Shown piece by piece: positions 14,501 to 23,193 of a stretch of DNA of 64,000 nt. Under the pieces are notes generated by a model, which worked only from the letters and a program-made list of their open reading frames with translations, was not told the origin of the DNA and did not search any database. The stretch's first letter is position 1; each line of letters opens with the position of its first letter. Origin of the DNA: Spodoptera frugiperda (lineage: Eukaryota > Arthropoda > Insecta > Lepidoptera > Noctuidae). The stretch covers positions 4,845,592 through 4,909,591 of the forward strand of contig NC_064227.1 of the NCBI RefSeq assembly GCF_023101765.2. The letters are read 5' to 3'. A program made the translations under genes and the position numbers.

Positions 14501-17500
14501 CTTTGTGTGATCCACAAATTGTTATTTCGGGTCTGAGTTCCATATGTATGTCAACTTGTATGTTTATAAACGCACTCACGCACGACATAGGAGAAAGCCC
14601 TAGTCTGGAGCAACATAAAATAAACGTTTAAATCGCGTAGAATCCACACCACATTACATAAAAACATACCTTCCCTTCCCCAGGGCACGTCACCGACCAG
14701 TGGAGACACATCAGGCTCCGGCAGTGAGGGTCGCAGTATAGTACAGTACCACTACACAGTATGGCCCGACCACGGCACTCCCAGACATCCTCTAGCCGTG
14801 CTACCCTTTGTGAAGGCGGCTGGGAAACATCCCTCTACTGTTCTAGTTCATTGCAGGTTTGTTAAGCCATTTTGGTTGTATTGTCTTTGGTTTAAGGTTT
14901 AATTTTCATTGTTATGTTGATTTGTTGACATGGATATAAGTGTACCTTTAACTACCGTATCGGGGATTGAAAAGCGTGACGTTGTGTTATTTTATTTACA
15001 ATTAAATTCTTGAAAATCTCTATCTACGTAGAACGTGACTATCGGAAAGAAGTGATGAGAAGAGTTGAAAACTTAGAAACTTCTGAATAATTTTGTTTGG
15101 AAAAAATCTACACTTAATAATCTTGTTTGACTCTGATGCTTTTCATTACTTCAGTATTTAAACTATTTTTAGTTTTCGTAACAAAACTTTGTCTATAAAA
15201 CAGTATTAACAATATATCTCTTTTCATTACAGTGCGGGTGTAGGTCGTACAGGCACATACATAGTGCTAGACGCACAACTGAACCAACTGAAGCTGACAG
15301 GCACACTCTCGCCCCTGGGTTTCCTGTGCCGAGCACGGACACAGCGCAACCATCTCGTGCAGACAGAAGAACAGTACGTCTTCGTGCACGACGCACTACT
15401 GGAACACGTGCGCTCCGGAGACACAGAAGTAGAATTCCCTAAAGCAAGACAATACCTAATAAAACTTCTCGAACCTATCTCCGACGAAGAACTAGCAGTT
15501 TTAGACCTTAATCCCCCTAAAAATAAGAGCACAAATGACTTGTCGAATGGTGTCGAAAATGGCGAAACGTCTAGTATAAAATCCAGTCAGAATGCAAGTG
15601 AAAAGGAGGTTTTGGAGAATGGTAGTCAAATGTCGATAAAGACGGACGATCTGAACAGTGAACAGAGTAAGTCGGTTAAGGATTCCGAAGGTACTGATGA
15701 GCCCAAGGATGGGATGGTGAATGGGGAGGAGAACGAGGGAGTTTATGACCTGGCGCCACGGTCCACTGACACGTATAGTAAGAAGATGCAGGCGTATAAC
15801 AATATGAGTGAGATGGAGAAAGAAGAGATGAGGAGGTGAGTTTCTTTATGTATTAATATAACCTATGGAGTTTCTTGTTTTTTATGCTAATCTCCGTAGG
15901 ATATACTTTAGAACGGGCAAATAATTTCACCAGAAGACTGACCGACAGAGACCCTTTTTTAATATTGTAGTATTTGCATTGACTTTGATTTAAATTTTTT
16001 GACTGTAGTCTGAACCAATGGTCATATTAAAGAGAACTACAATTAAATTATTATCTTTTACTGTTTACCTATATGACTGTTTAACGAAATAATTCGATTA
16101 TTTTCGAGCTACGCTCAGGACTCATATTGACATTATTAAATGTCACTTATGAATATGAGTCCTCAAGGTACCATGCATTTCCATGTTGTTCCATGAAATA
16201 TAGAAATCGTCACAATTCCAAACTCGTGAGAAATTAGCTCTCAGTATTTATTTTGTATGCTAAAAGGTACTTTTTGATTACTGTCAAGGTTTACTGGTAA
16301 TAATATATTGTATTTCAGAGCGAATCGCGCGGAGAACTACGCGTTGTTGGAACGCATGAGGTCGCTAGCGAACAGGCATCACACGTACCAGGGCCCGCCG
16401 CCCGTCAACTTGCTGGAGAAACAGTTTCTGGTCAGTATTGCGAGATAGTAGATTTTTCTTATATTGCAAATCGATATATCTTCGAAGGTACTTATTTGTT
16501 TCCGTGAGAAAATAAAATATACGTGTCAAATTTAAAATAATCTATAAGACGGATATTAAAATAAAAAATTGACATCTTTCCTATTTAAGTTAATAGCACA
16601 TTGTACTAAGGGTTAAATACTATATATCAACATATTTATATATATAATTCTTCTGTACGTGTGTATGTCACTGAACTCCTCTTAAACGACTAGACGGATT
16701 TTGATGAAACTTTTTGTGTGTGTTCAAGAGGATCTGAGAATGGTTTAGATTCACAATTTTGTCCACTGGACAATGATTTTTTGATTATTTTTTAATTTAT
16801 TAGTAGTTGTTGATTTTGGAATGTTTTACATTGGATCCGACAGACGGCGCTACCATCGCAGTGTCAAATATTAATGACGTTAGATATTGTCACATTTGAA
16901 TAACAATTTTCATCAAAAAGGTCCAGAATGTTTTAGCTTATTAAAAAAAGTTTAAAATTTTCAAATTAAAGACGTGTAGACAGGACAACGTCTGTCGGGT
17001 CCGCTAGTATTATTATATAAAGATACTTGATATTATATAGCGAAGTCGTTGCGCACTTTGCGCCATGCTTAAACAATGTTTGCGCAAAACTTATTATTAT
17101 TATTTTCTGCTCAATATGGACTTTCATATTGTCTTTTTTAGTTTTTTATATTATTAATACATATTACATTAAAATATATAATTTTGTTCAATAGAATATC
17201 AGTTAATAATTATTTTTTACTTTCTCATAGCTTATAACAAGATCATGCGTGGAAGCGAGCGTGTGTGCGCGTGCGCCACATAACGCAGAGAAGAACAGGC
17301 CCGGCGGTATTCTACCGTCGGATTCTGCTAGAGTCATGCTTGTACCTAAACCGGGAGTCGAAGGTATGTGTTTTGATTTATAATCTTTCTTTTAAAAAGG
17401 TCTATGATAATCCCCATTTTTGGCATCGTCGTCGCTCTACGTACGCTGTTCATGCACCATTTTACACAATGTTATTTTATTTATAAAGAATTAATATTTC

Positions 17501-20123
17501 TGTACTAACAACGGTAGTGTATGTGAGACTATTTATATTATATTAAGATCTCGATGTATACCCAGAAATATATGACTATTCTTATTCATGAAAAAGAATA
17601 GTCATATAAAGCCGGTGGGGCTTGAAATTAGACCAATTTTTTCTCAAACATGTCAATATGTGACGTCTTTGTGTTTAATAAATGTTGAGTTAGTATGCGT
17701 ACTTGTCCGCGCAGGCAGCGAGTACGTGAACGCGTCGTGGGTGTGCGGGCGGCGGCGCGTGCGCGAGTACTGCGTGGCGCAGCACCCTGCGCCGGCGCAC
17801 GCCGCCGAGCTGTGGCGCCTGCTCTGGGACCACACCGCGCAGCTCGTGCTGCTGCTGGCCGATACTGACGACCCGGTACTTACAAACATACTGTATTATT
17901 ATACAACTAAAAACGAATGAAGGCTAGACTCTACTGATGGATCTAGATCCGTAACTACCTATAACTACTAATAACCGATGACCGATCTTAATCCTATTAA
18001 TAAATTAATTATCTCTAGGTCTTCATAGGCTTTTATCTTATTTCATCTTAATTCAAAGATTTTGGATTTAAATTAGTTATTACTTTCGGCCATAAATGTT
18101 CAATACTTGTCAATTCTATAGGAAAGTTTACCCAAAAATTTACTACATACTCTTGATGTATTTTCACTGTAAATTAATATTTTTTGTTATTGCTACAAGG
18201 ACAAAATTCAACAAATTTTGCCCGGTTTCTAAAATATGATTTTATCTCATACCTTTATTGAATCAGTATTAATTGTTTCCATTATACTAATACCTATATT
18301 ATTTTCGTTTCAGGAATGCGAAATATTCTGGCCGACGGAAGAAGAGAAAGAGCTATTCGTTGCCAACTTCAGAGCTAGTTTTGTATCAAAAGACACGTAT
18401 GTGGCACATCGGAAACTCGACAGGAAAACGCCCGCAGAATCTCCCGTGGAACCAGAGACCAACGGGTACAGGCGACAGGAGAGCAGCGACTGTGCTGATG
18501 ATGAGAGGCTTATACCAGAAAACGGCTCCCCAGTCACCGATACTGAACCAGCCTACCGCTTTGACAGAACAGAATTAAGACTCGAAAGACTCAGCACCGG
18601 CAACCGGGACCTCTCAGCCCGCAAATCAATAGCAAACGGCGACCTCTTCTCATCACTATCCGAAAAGAAAAACGGCCCCAAATCCCCTAGATCCCCCTCA
18701 AAAATGTCCCTCAAAAACTTTAAATTAAGCTCCCCTACGAAATTCAAGTTCCCCGATTGGGGGAATAGGACAGCGGGGTCCCCTCCGGACACGGCTCCCC
18801 CACCGCCCCCCATCGCGCCAGCTCTGACGGTGGAAGAAGAAGCTGAGTTACGACGTCCATGTTATTTCTTTGAGAAAGTGGATAAAGTACCTGACGATGT
18901 GCCGTTGGATAGAGTCGTAGAAGTTACAAATGTTAGCGTGCACTCGTTGCAAGATGATTACCAATTAAGTGTTAAGTTTATCAAGTGCAGTCGGTGGTTG
19001 GACGGGGAGACTACGGACTATGTCCAGGGGAGGCCGGACGAGAATGAGTTCATTAAGGCTGTGAGGCAGGCGGCCACGGAGGGCGAGAGGGAGGCTGCCC
19101 TCGACAGGCTTATAGAGCCCTACAAAGACTCGTTCGCACTGGTCGAGTATGTCGCCGGCTGTCAGATGGAGTATAAGAATGGACCTGTCGTTGTTGTTGA
19201 CAAGTGAGTAAACGTTTTTTATTTATATTTTTGATGATAAGTCATTTTAGTAAGGAGGACAGATATTTTGAAAAACTGGTTCTTTTGCTTGTTTAACAAA
19301 CATTTAAACAGAAATGAAAACTTAGCTTAATGATTTTTCGTTGTAATTTTAAACTTTAGTCACTATTCAAAGAACAGTAAAAATATGGATTTTACCGATT
19401 AAATTCGAAGAAATTGAGATGAACATCATGTCACATAATGATCGAAAGACCGTTATTTTTTGTAGATTTGAATTGTGAGGATTAATTTTGATCTGTTATG
19501 TATCATTAGAGAACAATATCTAAAGTATTTAACTGCCCCCAGATACGGCGGTTGGAAGGCGATGAACTTCTGCACGATGTCTGCGGCGTGCGGCGGCGCG
19601 GGCACGATGCGCGCGGCGTGGGCGGCGGACGGCGACGCGCGCGCCTCGCTGTACTGCTGGGCCGCGCTGGGCGCGCACGCGCGCACCGCGCCGCACCATG
19701 CGCGCGCGCACCACCACGCCGCGCTGCTCGCCGCATACTGCGCACTCGCCGCCTATGGCACGCTGCTCGCTGATACTACTGCTAGGTATGGTACATCATT
19801 TCCATAAAACTTAAAGGCCGGCAACACACCTGTGACTCTTCTGGTGTTGCGGGTGTCCATAGGCGGCGCTGATCGCTTACCATCAGGTGACTCGTCTGGT
19901 CGTTTGCCACCTATTCCATAAAAAAAAATAGCCTCACGTACTATAAAGCAAACAAACACAAAAGAAATAAGCCTTATTTTTCATTCATATGGATCTATAC
20001 TTTAATCTCAATAATAAGATAACTAAACAGAAAATTCCATAATAATTTGATTATTCGAATTTTGTTTCACTACTACAATTCTCTTACAGGTACGCAGAAA
20101 CCCCGGACCAAGAATCCCGGTAA
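4842..20123 (+). CDS. Ptp99A: Receptor protein tyrosine phosphatase, Ptp99A-type (3' part, 20 exons)
   Basis: Single-pass neuronal-type receptor tyrosine phosphatase that removes phosphate from tyrosines of cytoplasmic substrates. Exons, all GT/AG and in one frame: 4842-5564, 6410-6589, 7028-7179, 8407-8514, 9209-9354, 9781-9884, 10393-10588, 11133-11242, 12129-12339, 12692-12864, 13206-13369, 13949-14089, 14684-14856, 15233-15835, 16319-16430, 17231-17363, 17715-17875, 18314-19203, 19543-19785, 20090-20123 (TAA). The order is FN3 domains, transmembrane segment, D1 with WPDHG and HCSAGVGRTG, then a D2 lacking the catalytic Cys. The D2 motif VVVVDKYGG and the D1 string ERGRRKCDMYWP match what I know of Ptp99A; LAR, Ptp69D and Ptp10D differ in domain plan. 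In flies the family acts in axon guidance (known for the family, not shown here). Signal peptide and first exons are outside the window. Exon borders were set by hand from splice sites and frame. Confidence 0.92.
7332..7445 (+). repeat. Interspersed repeat, GCTTACCATCA family (copy)
   Basis: Carries the family core: TGGTGTTGCGGGTGTCC, GGGCGGC, GATTGCTTACCATCAAGTGA, and a tail near CCATGGAATTTT. It lies in the intron after exon 7028-7179. The family has many copies in the window and looks like a short lepidopteran repeat without coding capacity. Confidence 0.7.
8095..8212 (+). repeat. Interspersed repeat, GCTTACCATCA family (deleted copy)
   Basis: It has GGCTGGCAACGCACC and CTCCTCTGGTGTTGCGGGTG, but the GCTTACCATCA block is missing. 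It resumes at TCTGCTCGTTTGC and ends TTCCATAAAAT. Confidence 0.65.
8621..8929. mobile_element. MITE with GGTGCTTTTCCACCAGA termini
   Basis: The ends are inverted repeats of about 25 bases: GGCGCTTTTCACCAGAAATG on the left and CTCTGGTGGAAAAGCACC on the right. The interior matches two other copies (51896-52250 and 54605-54712) through CCACCAATCATATTCATTGG and CAGTGGAAACGGTCACAT. There is no coding capacity. The superfamily is not settled; no convincing target-site duplication was seen. Confidence 0.75.
9209..9354 (+). CDS. Ptp99A: Ptp99A transmembrane exon
   Basis: The exon encodes the membrane-proximal stalk (EVSSEWCAAHSEAMSP) and then one hydrophobic helix, VALLAICPLLVFAVAVAVLY, followed by WR. 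The next exon supplies the basic CRARLSK stop-transfer residues. This places the FN3 part outside and both phosphatase domains inside the cell. Acceptor tgtacag and donor AG|GTATGA are both clear. Confidence 0.92.
9781..11242 (+). CDS. Ptp99A: Ptp99A juxtamembrane exons
   Basis: Three exons (9781-9884, 10393-10588, 11133-11242). The middle one carries a Gly/Pro/Ala/Arg-rich low-complexity stretch (GEGPEGPGGGGPDVGARAR), then FPAHVAALHADGDIGF, the conserved lead-in to D1. The third encodes SKEYEIV, a His/Ser-rich loop, and ENRLKNRYLNITAY, the KNRY motif at the start of PTP domains. The middle exon is far more GC-rich than the flanking introns. The intron between 10588 and 11133 holds a minus-oriented tRNA-derived SINE. 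Confidence 0.9.
10783..10975 (-). mobile_element. tRNA-derived SINE in Ptp99A intron
   Basis: Read on the minus strand it has an A-box-like TGGCTGGGTAACTGG and a B-box-like GGGTCCGATTCCC, then CAACTCTTTGTGTAATCC and ACAAATTGTTGTTCCGGG. A second copy lies in opposite orientation at 14424-14625. The head is not an intact tRNA: the arms do not pair as a cloverleaf. Confidence 0.75.
11339..11495. mobile_element. Mariner-type MITE, short form
   Basis: Flanked by TA on both sides (11337-11338, 11496-11497), with termini GGGTGACT and AGTCATCC. The arms share GATATTTAAACACGTG and ACAACTTTCCCAAAGAAAC with the longer copy at 22853-23193. The TA flanks point to Tc1/mariner-type mobilisation. Confidence 0.75.
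11919..12002 (-). mobile_element. CGGAGCTGCGG SINE, tail-less fragment
   Basis: Minus-strand copy in the intron just before D1 exon 12129-12339. It retains the head CCGGAGCTGCGGACTACC through GGGGTGGTTTTTAGT and lacks the 3' half. Confidence 0.75.
12129..15430 (+). CDS. Ptp99A: Ptp99A D1 phosphatase domain (active-looking)
   Basis: Exons 12129-12339, 12692-12864, 13206-13369, 13949-14089, 14684-14856 and the first part of 15233-15835. In order: DHSRV, DYVNANFIDG, YIATQGP, FWRMIW, MITNLVERGRRKCDMYWP, YHYTVWPDHGTP with the general-acid Asp at 14768-14770, VLVHCSAGVGRTGTY, and QTEEQYVFVHDALLEHV. The catalytic Cys codon is at the end of the 14684-14856 exon and the rest of the P-loop is in the next exon. 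All catalytic motifs are present, so D1 is predicted active (inference). It is interrupted by about 93 extra residues between FIDG and YIATQGP, where other family members have about six. Confidence 0.93.
12266..13255 (+). CDS. Ptp99A: Acidic Ser/Asp-rich insertion inside D1
   Basis: The coding parts of three exons give 99 residues between IDG (12257-12265) and the Tyr of YIATQGP (13256-13258). The first part is basic (RIRRKLERRNRPHR). The middle exon, 12692-12864, is acidic, with NSDSDSDRSDSDSELDDVY, a likely casein kinase 2-type substrate (inference). The last part ends KLEWLIWRRR. Every junction keeps the frame and uses plausible splice sites. Exon 12692-12864 is 173 nt, so skipping it alone would shift the frame. 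I see no alternative donor in exon 12129-12339 that would remove the insertion. Confidence 0.75.
13450..13600 (-). repeat. Interspersed repeat, GCTTACCATCA family (minus, partial)
   Basis: On the minus strand it reads AATTACCTCCCTTCTCAATC, CCCCGATTCTCCAACAACCC, then ACGCACTTGTAACACCTCTG and GTGTTTC, the middle part of the family consensus. It sits in the intron between D1 exons 13206-13369 and 13949-14089. Confidence 0.65.
14424..14625 (+). mobile_element. tRNA-derived SINE, inverted partner of 10783-10975
   Basis: It has TGGCTGGCTGGGCAACCGGG, the B-box-like GGGTGCGATTCCTGC, CAACTCTTTGTGTGATCC and ACAAATTGTTATTTCGGG, then ATGTTTATAAACGCAC. It is the same family as 10783-10975 on the opposite strand, and the pair brackets the exons from 11133 to 14089. 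Confidence 0.75.
15431..20123 (+). CDS. Ptp99A: Ptp99A D1-D2 linker, degenerate D2 and C-terminus
   Basis: After D1 the 15233-15835 exon encodes a long acidic, Ser/Asn-rich linker. D2 starts with ENYALLERM and KNRPGGILPSDSARV, then SEYVNASWV, EYCVAQHPAP, LWRLLWDHTAQLVLLL and ECEIFWP. A roughly 150-residue Ser/Pro-rich block (SPRSPSK, PPPPPIAPA) interrupts it in exon 18314-19203. The WPD loop reads RWLDGE, and the catalytic loop reads GPVVVVDKYGGWKA instead of HC(x)5R, so D2 is a pseudophosphatase like Ptp99A and PTPRG D2. Exon 19543-19785 is extremely GC-rich, Ala/His-rich and weakly conserved in appearance. The last exon adds RYAETPDQESR and TAA. Confidence 0.88.
15862..15992 (+). repeat. 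Retrotransposon 3'-end repeat with TTTGACTTTG tail
   Basis: It resembles copies at 37060-37262, 42578-42706, 53845-53990 and 55560-55622: CCTATGGAGTTTCTTG, TACTTTAGAACGGGCAAATA and a terminal TTGACTTTGATT. The simple tail suggests the 3' end of a non-LTR retrotransposon or a SINE sharing it (inference). Confidence 0.55.
16637..17008 (+). mobile_element. Non-autonomous Helitron-like element
   Basis: The right end has a small hairpin (GACAG / CTGTC around 16979-16996) followed by GGGTCCGCTAG and T, the CTAG-type Helitron terminus. The left end is an AT-rich TATATAT start with ATTCTTCTGTACGTGTG. It has no open frame and lies in the intron between exons 16319-16430 and 17231-17363. The left border is approximate. 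Confidence 0.6.
19813..19930 (+). repeat. Interspersed repeat, GCTTACCATCA family
   Basis: Well-preserved core: GGCCGGCAACACACC, TCTTCTGGTGTTGCGGGTG, GCGCTGATCGCTTACCATCA, CGTCTGGTCGTTTGCC and TTCCATAAAAAAAA. It lies 28 bases after the donor of exon 19543-19785, close to a splice site. Confidence 0.75.
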
Positions 20124-20190
20124 TAAATACATCACTATTATACCCACATCACATCACATGTAAGAATACTCAGCGCGTTGTGTTACCGTG

Positions 20191-20428
20191 CCTACCCCGC
20201 TGTACCGACGTGAACATAGCCACATGTATGTACAGACAACTTCAGATCAATGTGAACTACAATGTCTTTGATTGATTTTGAACTTTATTGTTGAAGACGT
20301 AAGGTTGGAAATACCCTGCCGCTATACCGACGTGAATATAGCCACAGTGTATGTACAGACAACTTCACTTCAATGTAGTTTAATTGATTTTCAGCTTTAT
20401 GTGCTGAAGTTTTAAGGTTGAGAATCAA
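20191..20428 (+). repeat. Two-copy tandem duplication after the Ptp99A stop
   Basis: Units at about 20191-20313 and 20314-20428 share ACCGACGTGAA, ATAGCCACA and GTATGTACAGACAACTTCA, then a TTGATTTT and CTTTAT segment and a final AAGGTTG. They differ by scattered substitutions and small indels. The duplication begins 68 bases after the stop codon. Confidence 0.8.
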
Positions 20429-21454
20429 TTAATGGTATTGTGAAGGACAGTGTTAGTGTCAGTGCTCCGATAAGTGAGATATGCAATAATTTTCTTTTTG
20501 TATTTGAATACTGAGTCTTGTGACTTGATGCCTTTTTTAAAGAATACCTCTGTACTACAAGTTGTAGATATATTGGTATGTTTTCTATTAATTTAGTTAA
20601 AGAATTGTCTATTTTATGTGTTGTAATGTGACAGCTTTGTAAGCTTTTTAAGCTGTGCTTAAGGTAAAAAGCTGTGTTAAATAATTTCTGAAAATATATT
20701 ACTTTCTAAATTAATAGAAGCAATAATAACAAACCTCACTATTACTGAACTACGTTATGAATGAAAGATCTCGCATTTTGCGGCCACTAGGTGGCGTTAG
20801 TGCAGTTTAAGGTCATACTAGTCCAAACACTAAAGTTATCTGACCAATATCTTGAAATTAGCTAATAGTCTGTAGATCAAGAGACTTTTTTCGACACTAG
20901 CGACCTCTTGCGTCGCAAAATAACTCGTTTTGAGGTAGGCCTATGACTAAGGAATAACAGTTTTTCTATATATCCGTTAAATAGATGAAGCTAGATAATT
21001 TGTATGTTAAGAGTAATTTTAAACCTTATAACGCGGACTTGAAATGTCATATTCGATTGTAACAATTCCATACAGTTCTTAAAGACAAATGTTTTCATTC
21101 AGTCGATCATTTTTCAACTTTATTTCTTTTGATATAAGAATCATAATAGATCAATCTATATTGACTAAGTTGTAAAATTAACTAAAATAGTCTTTATTAC
21201 GTGAACGTTAAAATTGATATTCGCGTGACGAAAACTGGTATTTAATTCGTTTCGTTTTTGCAAGCGACTTGTGAGGTTTTAAGTTTTTGTGTTTAAAATA
21301 TTTATTTATAAAGAAACTATTGGGTTCTACGAATACTTTCTATAAACTTATTATTTATTTATTTTATTATTTGATCGACTTTTGCCCCCCTTTCCAAATA
21401 TGTACACTTAAAATAAAACAGTGGATTAATTGCAAACAAAACTATTATAGACAA

Positions 21455-21600
21455 CTAGCGGACCCGGCAAACTTCGTAACGCCTCAATATTTTTTTCTCA
21501 TCTTTTAAACGTTTCCTGGACTTCCACAAATAATTCAAGATCAAAATTAGCCAAATCGGATCAGCCGTTTTCGAGTTTTAGCGAGACTAACTACAAGATT
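21455..21600 (-). mobile_element. Helitron-like end
   Basis: Starts ACTAGCGGACCCGGCAAAC, the reverse complement of the GGGTCCGCTAGT end also present at 17008. It continues with CAAATCGGATCAGCCGTTTT. Only the 3' portion of an element on the minus strand is visible. Confidence 0.5.
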
Positions 21601-21644
21601 ACTTTTAGAATTTAATCAGATATTAGAATTAAAGCAAGCACTAT

Positions 21645-21772
21645 CTCTTTACGATCAAAGTAATCGAAACTAGAGCACGTTCAGCGCTCTGATTGGTTGG
21701 TTTATACGAGCCGGCCAATCAGAGTGCAGAATACGCTGTCGTATCGATTACTTTAAACGTAAAACAAACTCG
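21645..21772. mobile_element. CCAAT-hairpin MITE, incomplete
   Basis: The arms GAGCACGTTCAGCGCTCTGA / TCAGAGTGCAGAATACGCT enclose TTGGTTGG and the CCAATCAGAG block typical of the family, seen complete at 35568-35723. The outer TACCCTTAGTA ends are missing. Confidence 0.6.
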
Positions 21773-22196
21773 TAGTAATGGTATTGTTTGTTTGCAATTA
21801 TCTACTGATAAAAAATGACTGATTGTGACTATTACTGGTACTTTAGTATCAGTATTGAACGCTGACTTGCCTAAGAAAGGCTGAATAGGAGTCTTGAATG
21901 GTTTCTGATGGTAATTTCAAGGTCATTTGCTTGGTAATTAAATAAAAACTGTGTTTGATTGTCGTCAGAAAACTGGTGAAAGCTAATTCTCCGTTAGTAA
22001 CAGGCACTTGTCCTACATCGCGTTTGGCGTGTTAATTTACCTTAACTGATGACGTATTTTTACGAAATGTATCACATATGTGTCAGATCAACTTAAAACA
22101 AGTTAATCAATAATAAAATTGAAATAAAGAAGTTTAAAACACATTTCTTAATCATAAAACATTGACTACTGAGAGCCTATTAAAAGTCTGATTTAT

Positions 22197-22440
22197 GTTT
22201 AACGTGATCAAAACATTATTGCGTTTTGCCCTCTAATTGGTTCGTTCATTGGAATGAGCCAATCAGGGGCCTTAGTACGAGTTTGCTTTACGTTCAACGA
22301 GATCGAAACGAGAGCACGTTACAGCGCTCTGATTGGTTGGTTCATTGGAATAAGCCAATCGTACTTTAATGCTAACTCGTACTAAGGGCACAGAGCGCCC
22401 AACTCAGTAACGTTTCGATTTCGTTATACGTAATACAATA
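22197..22440. mobile_element. CCAAT-hairpin MITE, rearranged double copy
   Basis: Two GATTGG arms and two GAGCCAATC / AAGCCAATC arms occur in tandem, together with TTAGTACGAGTTTGCTTTAC and AACTCGTACTAAGGGCAC. This looks like one hairpin MITE inserted in or recombined with another. Confidence 0.55.
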
Positions 22441-22852
22441 CTTATACTAAGCTCTCTGAATACGGACAGATGACAATCATCGTGAGAAACATAAATTGAC
22501 CAATAATTGATTGATTCTATTTATCAAAATACCAAGCAAATGTTCCCCAATAAATGGACTTCGCTAGTTTGATCCATAACTTCGCTAGTTCGATCCATAA
22601 CCGATAACTTAATAGTTATAGGTTAGTTCTCTCTTGGATTCTATGCTCAAATGACAACAATAAACTATTGAATGTCGTTGGTTAAAGGGAAGTAATGCTT
22701 TCTCTTATGTAAGTTGAGGTTGTGTAATGAGATATTAATGAAGGTTACTCTCAATTTATTTACAAATATTTTCTTTGCCAACCCATGCTTTCTATAAACG
22801 TGAATTTTCTTTGTCGAATTATACTTTGATAATAGTTTAAAGCAAAAATGTA

Positions 22853-23193
22853 AGGTGACTGGTAATTAGTGTAGGATATTTAAATATGTGATTGTACTCA
22901 TGATTACACACAACTTTCCCATAGAAACTTTTATAGTATACTCATTAGTTTTATTTTTATCACAATAACAAAATAATAAAAATTACAGGCGCGCTTTCCC
23001 ATGATCAGTTGTTAGCAGCGAGGCGCCCGCGGCCGCGCTATCAAAAGATTAATAGGTACAGGCGTGCGCGAAATTTTGTTATTGTGATAAAAATTAAACT
23101 AATGAGTATACAAAAAAGTTTCTTTGGGAAAGTTGTTTGTAATCATGAATACAATCACGTGTTTAAATATCCTTCACTAATTACCAGTCACCC
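22853..23193. mobile_element. Mariner-type MITE, long form
   Basis: TA flanks (22851-22852 and 23194-23195) with termini AGGTGACTGGTAATTAGTG and ACTAATTACCAGTCACCC. The inverted arms are about 135 bases each and include CTCATTAGTTTTATTTTTAT / ATAAAAATTAAACTAATGAG. The central 85 bases are GC-rich (GGCGCCCGCGGCCGCGC) and unlike the arms. Confidence 0.85.

Noticed and set aside
19141..19560. D2 considered as a second active phosphatase domain
   Set aside because: The HC(x)5R loop is absent in the only frame that splices correctly (VVVVDKYGG), as expected for this receptor group.
19506..19773. Several overlapping Arg/Ala-rich open frames on both strands
   Set aside because: High GC removes stop codons in all frames here; only the frame giving DKYGGWKAMNFC joins the neighbouring exons.
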